A stretch of DNA of 64,000 nt, taken from positions 1-64,000 of the forward strand of contig JASANH010001455.1 in assembly GCA_030248295.1 (NCBI GenBank), read 5' to 3'. Shown here one piece after another: positions 56,926 through 64,000 of the stretch. The notes under the pieces were generated by a model. The model did not search any database and was not told the origin of the DNA. It was given only the letters and a program-made list of their open reading frames with translations. Made by a program: the position numbers and the translations under genes. This stretch comes from Mesodorylaimus sp. YZB2_4. Lineage: Eukaryota > Nematoda > Enoplea > Dorylaimida > Dorylaimidae. Within the stretch, counting starts at the first letter, position 1, and every line of letters begins with the position of its first letter.

Positions 56926-59900
56926 TTAGCTCGACTCGTGCGAGGGTGGTTGCTGCTGACGTTTCAGCATTTGGGGTCGATTCGATGCCATCAGACTGAT
57001 ATCTCGGACGACCTCCACGAACGTGTCGTCCCCTGCAGATAGTGCAAGCTTACGTCAGGACCACAGGGTCGTCTTCCTGCCAGCAGGCCAACAATAGTGT
57101 GACCATGGTCAGCTGGTCGAGGAAACTAGTGAACTACAGTAGTGCAATAGGCGGAATAGCCACATTGGAGAAGACACCGCGGGGAGCGTATGAACTGAAC
57201 ACCTCCTGCCAGGTCACCTAGTCGTAGGTCCCTGAGACATCAACCTGATGGATTTCCGCCTCGCCTGGAGGTGCGTATAGAGCGGCCAACAAAGGCAACT
57301 GATAAGCTGTATGGGGGGCCAGTCAAAGAAACCACATACACTACCTCCTCCGAAGGCCAGACATACCTACTGCACTAGGCACTGCTTGTCATCATCCCCC
57401 CCCCCCCCCGCAGGAGAAACATATCAGTGTCCGATTTCTACAGCCAGTCCCAACCTCCAACCACATAACTCATTACTCACCTCCATTTCCAAATTCAGTT
57501 TCCTTAATCTCCTCATTTAATTTTGCTAATCTCAACAAAGTGACAATATCGGCATTGGTCAGATCCATAGAAATATCCAAGGCCGTCTCGCCCGATATGG
57601 TCGATAGCTCTTGGCTCGCACCGCGTTTAAGTAAAAGGCAAACTTGCCTAAAATTGGACTCAAATTACTTTATTTCTAAGAAAAATGAAAAAAAGAACCC
57701 GACTTACGCTGTGTTACCCAATTCACAAGCCAAATGCAAAGGCGTCCGACCACGAGAATCCTGAATATTGATCTTGGCTCCGTTTAGCAACAAATATTCA
57801 CACGCTTCCACACTACCCTGAAACACACTCAAGATTGGTCTTCGCAGCACACACAGCCCGAACGTCAGTTTTGTCAGGGGCAATAGGGCCTGCGTTATAG
57901 CTCAGCACCACGCAACGCACTCGAGGGCTATGGAACAGTCATAGTTTTACCCAGGCAGGACTCGCACCCTTCCCCTCTAAGTGCGCACCCAGCGTTAGAG
58001 GCAGACGCCTTAATCCACTAGTCCACGACCTATGCCATGTACGGGAGGCAAGGTCCAAGTTGAGGGGGCTAATACTCTTTTTCATTAGACTTTAGGGACT
58101 TGGGAGACTGCCGGTCTGTTCCATAATACCCAAAGCCTTGGAAGGGAGAACACTCGCAGAAGCCTGACAACTTTACAATTTTCGAAACGGAAATCCTAAA
58201 ATTCTAAACATTTCACGTCCAGACAGGAAAATTTAAGTTCAAGTAAAACATTTTCTCTCACTAACAGAAGCACCTCCTTGTCTCTTTGATGTAACCAAGC
58301 CTGGCAGGAGGAAGGTGGCCGACCAAAGTCGGCGGGACAAAAACTCCGCCTGGAGCAGGCAAGTCGCGACTATACCTACGGCTGAAACATCAACTGGACA
58401 GGTTGACGTTCCCCAGCCAGGGCAGATCGATCACTCTCTCCCACTCGGCATGGCCTACCAGGCATGATGATTGCACTGATCCTAGTCCTGTCCTGGCTCA
58501 ATCAAAACTGTCCCATTACTCCTAATTTTGCGATATAAACTTAATTGTAGTAGGTCCAGCTGTGCAAGCACGACTGGCAATCGATACTCTGCACTGATCG
58601 TGAGCCGTCATCGGCTCGTCAGGGCAGGATCATGTTTAAGCCATGGTCGGCTGCCCTGGAGATTTGGCGTGTGCAAAAAAGCCCCATGAAAATGGTCCCA
58701 CACAAAGAATTAACTTGCTCCTCACCGAACTTCAAATTTACCTGCATGCACAGCAGCAGCACTCAGGGAGAAAGAAACTTGCTTTTGTGCATTCCAGAAA
58801 TCGCCCCCCCCGTGCCAATACTTGAAGAGAGACAACTCCTGCGTCTTCCTCGAAGCCCAGTTCCATGATCCGCGAAGCAGGGCCCGGTTTCTCAGCACTT
58901 TTTGCGTAGGGATACCCGTTTTTCTCCCACCCCTTTTTTCCTTTGTTTTTAGCCCTTTTTCCTCCCTTTTTTTTTTTCTTTTTTTTTTTTTCTTTTTTTT
59001 ACTCTCTTCTCTTTTCTTCCCCCCTTTCTCCCTCCCCTTTTTTTCTTCCCTTCTTTTTTTTCCCCCTTTTTTTTTCTTTTTTTTTTTTTCTTCTTTTTTT
59101 TCCTCCTCTTTTTTTTTTTTTTTTACAGATGGGGTGTTTTGACGTTTAGCCCGGCCTAAAGGGGGTCTTTAAACACATTTCTAACACTTACCGAAACAAT
59201 AGCCGCATGCAGGGGCGTCGTGTGATCCGAATCATCCAAATCGGCAAAATTAATATCCGCGCCTCGAGCCAACGCCACGTTCATTTCGCAAAGATTTGCC
59301 GATTTCGAAGCTTGAATTAGGCGCCGACTTTCCTCCATCCGCAACGAACAATCGTCAATTTCCCCTTAAAAAATCGTCATTAGCCACCAGTTGCGATAGA
59401 CAAGAAAAAGAGAAAACGTTTTTAGAATTTTAGACTTTCCTCTTCCAACTACTTGCTTTCTTGAAAAATTCAGAGTCAAAAACAGCAAATTTTTAAAAAA
59501 TGACGACCATATCATTAGTGATGGCCCAACAACTATGCACAGTAATTGTAAGTTTGGAAATCTGCTCCTGGCACATTCTTGTCGGAGTCCCACTCAACCA
59601 TTAGTCACTGACAACTGAATGAGTATGGTCTTCAGCACACCACACAATAGCTCTCCCCCCTCTGGAGACCCCAGCACTGAAATCTCACGAAAAACCACAT
59701 TTCACCGCCATCATCATGGATTCGGACAAAAGAGACCCATTATCGCATAAAGTTTCAAAAACAATTTCTTCGTTGAAAAACCTCAAATTCAACAAAATGG
59801 CGGGAAAATTAACCAATTCTACTCCACCTTTCCTTTCCAACCCAACTCCTCACCTTCCGCCGTATCCTTATCGAGCATCGATTCCGAACAATAGGCCGAT

Positions 59901-62900
59901 CCATTATTCGACAGCTCGATCTCATCATCTTCATCGATCTTTCTTAAATTCGGACTCGAACAATATTGACGCACCGACAATAATCGCACCGGATTTCGTA
60001 ACATTTCTTCATACGAATTCATTTCCGACGAATCTTGCGCCATCGATTTGGCTCTTGTCGCTCTCGTTTTCTTCACTTTTTTATCCATCAAATTCGTCTC
60101 GTCTATTCGACTTCGAGAATCGATCCGAAATCGACGCGATAAATGTCCTTTCGACGCTGATCGATGTTTTCGAAATCGTATAACAATCGGTGCTTGCGTC
60201 GTCGCCGCTGAAACATTTTGACGTCGTTCAGGAAACGTAAATTGTCGATCGATATATTTCGCTCGAATCCAAGCATCGCGCGCCGGTCTCGAACTATTCG
60301 CTTTGGCCGGCGGAGGTACGCTAAGCGTCGGCGATAAATAGGCCAAATAAACTTCATTAATCTTACGATTGCCCAATAAGGTCATTAATTTCACTTGTTC
60401 CGGTTCCCAAGCGTCCAATGTCAACGATCGTACTTTCGATATTTGAACTCCCAAACTTCGATGACTGGCCCCGCATTCGATACACAATGTCACGCCCAGA
60501 TTTATACTGGCCCAACGTGGCTCCGACGCCCCGCAATCGGCGCATGTTTCATTGCCTGGAACACTGATTATTTCGTCCACGACTCGTCGTTTTTTCGGCG
60601 GTGTCGCCGAAGCGGACGCCGGTGTTGAATTGCTATTATTGTTCCTCGACGATGGGACACCAGACACAACAATGCCGCCGCTAGTGGTAATCACTTTCGA
60701 TGTCGTATCTTGCATTTGAATCGATTGCGATCGCCCATTTTCTTCAATCGATAAAGGCATCGAATTCGAGGTCCGATCATCCGAATATCGATCATCCAAG
60801 GCTCGCTGAAAAGAACACAAAATACACGTAAGACTCACCCATCGCGAAAGCAACTTTTCTGATCCTCTTTTGATTTTATAGCGAAGAATAAACTTGAAGA
60901 CATCTGAATTCCATGTTCACAAAGACCGTGGCCTAGCAAGCTAAGGCGTCTGCCTCTCGCTCTGGGTGCGCTTTTAGAGGGGAGGGTTCGACTCTCGCCT
61001 CGGTAGAAAATGATTGTCAAGTACGTTTTCCTTGTGGTTGGGCCTCGAGTGCGCTGTCCATGCGTTAAGTATGACACGAGGCCAGAAGGAGAACGAGGAG
61101 AAGCATCGTCGATCCGTGACTTTACGATTTGACTCCTTTCCTCTTTTATGCCTAGTTCGCTTTCCTGTGGCTCATTCTTCGTTCTGTCTCCGACCAGAGT
61201 GGTCGCCTGCTTATCTTTGTCCGTAAAAGACAGTGTAACGAAGCTGTGATATATTCAGTCTCTCTCCTCTAGCCGACCTGAGCAGTCGGTCCTCTCGTCG
61301 CTCTCTTCAACTACGCTTCCACAACGCTCCTCTCGCTACAAGTACTGTATATAAATACCTACTGTACAGCGTGCAGCAGCAGGCACGCATATAAAGAGCC
61401 CCGAGCAGGACATGTGCATAATTTGCAGGTTATGCTGGCCGTCGTGATATATACACACACATATATATACCTTAATGTACGCATTCGAGACACAGTCATA
61501 TACTATATACATATATATGCAGTAGTATATGTAGTATATACTGTATAGTATACATATTATATATACTATATTATGTAATATATGTATATATATATAGTAC
61601 ATACTCTCTCTCTCTATATATATATATGGTACATACTCTCACTATATATATATATATATATATATAGTACATGCTCTCTATATATATGTATAGTATTCAT
61701 GTAGCTGTATATATGTACACGTATATGCACAAGGTTTATATGTAAGCATCTAAAGACAAACATACAATATAGGCATACATACAAACGTACCCAAAAGGTG
61801 TAGCGTTTTGAAAATATTCAGGGTTCCAACAGACTTTTTAAAAATTTAAAATAAGGCTATTTTAAGGCTACTAATAAGCCAAAAATTCAAAAACTTTGGT
61901 AACGATGATAAATATTTGACGCTGACGACCTACGGCTCTACCTTCTAGGTTCAAAATTCGGACTAGAAAGGACGACACTGGTCGCGATAGCGCACGCAAA
62001 TTAAGATTTTTTGGTTTTTGGGCAGAGAATCCAGAATTTCAGGGTGAGGACTGAAAATCAGGGTTTTCAGGGCATTCAGGGTTCCCCTGGAAAACCCTGA
62101 AACCTATCCCATCCACCTCTGATTCACCCCTTTTCCCTCATCTATGACCCTTTCTTGTTAGTGCCAAGTAAAACGGTAGGATCGTGCGGTTGCGCCCAAC
62201 ATCCACTGACTCGTGAGCTCCGCAGAACATCGGACAAACGAAACGCAGACCGCGGCCCCGAGGCTGGACTAAGCCCTAAGAAAATGATGATATGAAATAG
62301 ACATTTGCATATGTACAGTACATACTGTACCTTGTTAATGATGAAACCCCCATCTGCCTCCTTCAAATACCATCAGAGAGCCTAGTCGAATTTTTCTTCT
62401 CCCCAGTCCCTCAGTCAAAACTAAAACATGCACTCCACTCCCTTACCTCAGACAACGTTGAATCGTGCAAAGCTGATTCGATACTTCTTTGCAACGCTTT
62501 TATCCAAGCATTACACAACGACTCTGAATCGGCTTGCAACAAATGATTCCTGAAAAACACGATTCTTTTCACTTAACAAATTGGAACACAATCACACCCC
62601 CCTCCCCATTAGTGACCTACAATAGTCAGTGACGCATGCCTTCCGACACCCCGTCATCGACCTGAGTTTAACTCCCAGTCAAGGTAAAACATTCCCCCCC
62701 CCTGAACTTACTTTGTAGGCGTAACCAACTCGAAACAATGACGTCGTTCGATATTATTCGGTGCTGGTCGAACCAAGCACAATCTTAAATCCACTTCCAT
62801 AATCGTATAACCATCTTCGGTCATTTGATTCTTTTCGTGCGTGCTCGTATCGGCATCCCGGTGACAATACAACAATTTATTGTCCCGTATAACGAACCAA

Positions 62901-63373
62901 CGTCTGCGCGTACCCATACCATATTTTCGAGAGCTACAAATTCCAAAACGGGACGGGGGATAGGCCCCAGCTAGCAAACCAATTTACTCAAGCGGGTAAG
63001 AAAATAAGGCCTCCACTCCTCATATGGCCAGTACTATCTCGCATCGCTCGATCCGACCCGGCCCGGCACGACACAAAATTTATGATTCTGCCTTTAAAAA
63101 TTCAGCATACAATTTTTGTTATCGTGTAAGATAGGATCGACTAGAAAATCCAAAAATTTCATTAAATTGTATTGGTTAGAAACACGAAACATATGACCCG
63201 ACTCGGTCGGCCCCCTGAAGTTGGGTTGGGTCGGGTCGGATGATGCTGGCACTACATTGAACACCAACTTACCGGTTCCAAGTTTTGAATGCATTTGACG
63301 CACGTTTGAATAAATAACCTTCCATCACCACGTCCGGATCCAATGGCATTCCAGCTGGATGTTGAAAAACTTC
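56926..63373 (-). CDS. ACAP: ACAP-type Arf GTPase-activating protein: PH, ArfGAP, ankyrin (5' part outside window)
   Basis: ACAPs (BAR-PH-ArfGAP-ankyrin) stimulate GTP hydrolysis on Arf proteins at endosomes. Exons: 63373-63273, 62903-62712, 62549-62447, 60805-59854, 59364-59192, 57817-57708, 57647-57481 and 57032-56926; phases agree throughout. The PH domain opens MEGYLFKRASNAFKTWNR, continues RRWFVIRDNKLLYCH and ends in DSESLCNAWIKALQRSI. The ArfGAP finger is CADC-x16-CIEC in ETCADCGASEPRWASINLG, followed by SHRSLGVQISKVRSL. A basic/Ser-rich linker leads to ankyrin repeats (DDSDHTTPLHAAIVS, SRGRTPLHLACELGN, SGETALDISMDLTNA). The last exon (GDDTFVEVVRDISLMASN) matches the conserved ACAP C-terminus and ends HESS. 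The BAR-domain exons would lie beyond 63.4 kb, probably right of the window. Vertebrate paralogue (ACAP1/2/3) not decided. Confidence 0.94.
57205..57290 (+). repeat. Family C repeat, diverged
   Basis: CACCTAGTCGTAGGTCCCTG, AGACATCAACCTGATGG. Lies in the last ACAP intron. Confidence 0.5.
57880..58035 (-). repeat. tRNA-derived SINE, family B, in an ACAP intron
   Basis: The minus strand reads GTGGACTAGTGGATTAAGGC, TCTGCCTCTAACGCTGGG, TGCGCACTTAGAGGGGAAGG and a box B variant GTGCGAGTCCTGCC, then CCCTCGAGTGCG. Confidence 0.85.
58290..58475 (+). mobile_element. TGTAACC-type MITE, in an ACAP intron
   Basis: Starts TGTAACCAAGCCTGGCAGG and ends near TGATGATTGCA. The interior has GGCCGACCAAAGTCGGCGG, ACTCCGCCTGGAGCAGGC and GCGACTATACCTACGGC. 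Possible target duplication TTGA/CTGA (3 of 4). Confidence 0.75.
58550..58650 (-). repeat. Family C repeat
   Basis: Reverse of the family: GACTGGCAATCGATACTCTG and GGCTCGTCAGGGCAGGATC. Confidence 0.5.
58915..59125 (+). repeat. Pure pyrimidine tract in an ACAP intron
   Basis: About 210 bases almost wholly T and C with runs of 8-15 T. On the transcribed (minus) strand it is a polypurine tract, so it is not the splice-acceptor pyrimidine tract of this gene. Confidence 0.85.
60929..61083 (+). repeat. tRNA-derived SINE, family B, in an ACAP intron
   Basis: CGTGGCCTAGCAAGCTAAGG, TCTGCCTCTCGCTCTGGG, TGCGCTTTTAGAGGGGAGGG, box B GGTTCGACTCTCGCC, then GAAAATGATTGTCAAG and the body with GGCCTCGAGTGCGCTG. 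Confidence 0.9.
61430..61730. repeat. TA-rich microsatellite region in an ACAP intron
   Basis: Imperfect (TA)n with interspersed AC and CTCTCT stretches and repeated ATATAGTACATACTCTC units. Several segments are self-complementary. Confidence 0.9.
61821..62101. mobile_element. Possible hAT-like MITE
   Basis: Begins CAGGGTTCCAACAGAC and ends GGAAAACCCTG, giving short inverted ends CAGGGTTcc/GGaaAACCCTG. No matching 8-bp target duplication was seen, so this is tentative. Confidence 0.3.
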
Positions 63374-63469
63374 CTAAAAGTAAAAATAAATTTAGAAAAC
63401 CCGCTGGATGCCATTGGTTCTTTTTGAACTTGTTTAGTTAAAGCCCGTTTTGCTTATCCTTGTAAGCGA

Positions 63470-63765
63470 AGTTGTGTGGGAACAAGCACACACAGCAGCG
63501 TCCCTTTGTGAGTCTCCACCTCCACATTAGGACATCCTGGACCAGACACGGCAGCTGGGCCTGTCGGTGTTCGACAGCCGAGACTGTCTCCACGGCTTCC
63601 AATCTCTCCACTCAGATCTAAGGTACCGGGTGAGTCACCCACGGCCTGACGTGCAAGGTCAGCGAGAGTTTATGGTTCGCCAAAAGACCTCCGTCACTGG
63701 GGATCGAGCCCGGGACCAAGCAGTACGGTGTCAAACTGCTGCACCAACGCGGCCGCTGCTTCCGA
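63470..63765 (-). repeat. tRNA-derived SINE, family A
   Basis: Body complement (GTGAGTCTCCACCTCCAC, TAGGACATCCTGGACCAG, GTACCGGGTGAGTCACCC, GTGCAAGGTCAGCGAG) and box B complement TCGAGCCCGGGACC, ending at CTGCACCAACGCGGCCGC. Confidence 0.85.
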
Positions 63766-63787
63766 CAATGTAGGAGGGACGTAGCTG

Positions 63788-63808
63788 CGGGGGGGGGGGG
63801 GGGGGGCG
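63788..63808. repeat. Long G run
   Basis: About 17-18 consecutive G followed by CGGGG, sitting between two family A SINE copies. Confidence 0.85.
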
Positions 63809-63824
63809 GGGATGTGGCTCAGCT

Positions 63825-64000
63825 TCCTGCTGACTTCCAACCCTTCTTGCCTCTAGCTGGCCAGAAGTCACGATATAAGCGAGGTCGTGAGGTGACCAGC
63901 TCTCACGGCAGCGTCCCTCTGTGCGTCTCCCTCCACTAGGTTCACTTCCACACAAGGGCATCCTGTGCCACCACCAGCCTCCCAGGATGATACTGGGCGA
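63825..64000 (-). repeat. SINE family A, truncated by window end
   Basis: Tail complement TAGCTGGCCAGAAGTCACGA, GTGAGGTGACCAGC, then GGGCATCCTGTGCCACCACC and GATGATACTGGGCGA. Same subfamily as the copy at 36060. Confidence 0.8.

Noticed and set aside
58822..59149. Phe-rich frames
   Set aside because: Translation of the pyrimidine tract.
61336..61602. Tyr/Ile-rich frame
   Set aside because: Translation of the TA-rich microsatellite.

Overview
This is animal nuclear DNA. It holds GT-AG introns as short as about 50 bp, several bilaterian gene families, and a dense load of tRNA-derived SINEs and small DNA transposons. The clade cannot be fixed from the sequence alone. An invertebrate bilaterian fits: the Frizzled gene is intronless, introns are short, SINEs are abundant, and poly-G/poly-C runs are frequent.

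Layout. (1) At 1-2.83 kb a decayed element with ~50 bp terminal inverted repeats abuts a 1.3 kb segmental duplicate of the 24-25.3 kb region. That duplicate ends inside a coding exon of a diacylglycerol kinase (DGK epsilon-like, minus strand, 2.83-4.37 kb), which looks inactivated. (2) 4.4-14.2 kb is almost gene-free. (3) An intact intronless Frizzled 5/8 receptor lies at 14.22-16.22 kb. (4) 16.3-23.8 kb holds repeats, including a pogo-like MITE and an inverted array of TTGCGCC sub-repeats. (5) At 23.8-25.0 kb is a two-exon type II membrane protein with a Cys-rich ectodomain, the apparent parent of the 1.5 kb pseudogene. (6) A complete 14-exon dipeptidyl peptidase III gene (minus) runs from 31.0 to 25.3 kb. 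(7) 31-37 kb is repeat-rich. (8) A four-span membrane protein lies at 37.0-37.9 kb. (9) A Mutator-like (MULE) transposon with repeat-built TIRs and an 8-bp target duplication lies at 38.8-40.4 kb. It carries an internally deleted FLYWCH/MULE transposase. (10) At 40.9-46.15 kb three related minus-strand genes encode secreted 'Cys-X-Cys ladder' proteins, which I do not recognise. (11) The 3' part of MEGF8 (+) lies at 49.48-55.40 kb. (12) TIMM10 (+) lies at 55.62-56.49 kb. (13) The PH-ArfGAP-ankyrin part of an ACAP-type Arf GAP (minus) runs from 63.37 to 56.93 kb, with its 5' BAR-domain exons outside the window.

The conserved genes serve unrelated housekeeping or signalling roles: Wnt reception, peptide turnover, mitochondrial protein import, Arf regulation and lipid signalling. 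I see no functional cluster among them. Least expected are the ladder-protein gene family, the MULE with nested repeat TIRs, a ~195 bp MITE family with 4-bp target duplications, and the duplication that broke the kinase gene. Exon boundaries were chosen by eye from splice motifs, reading phase and remembered family sequences; no alignment was run.
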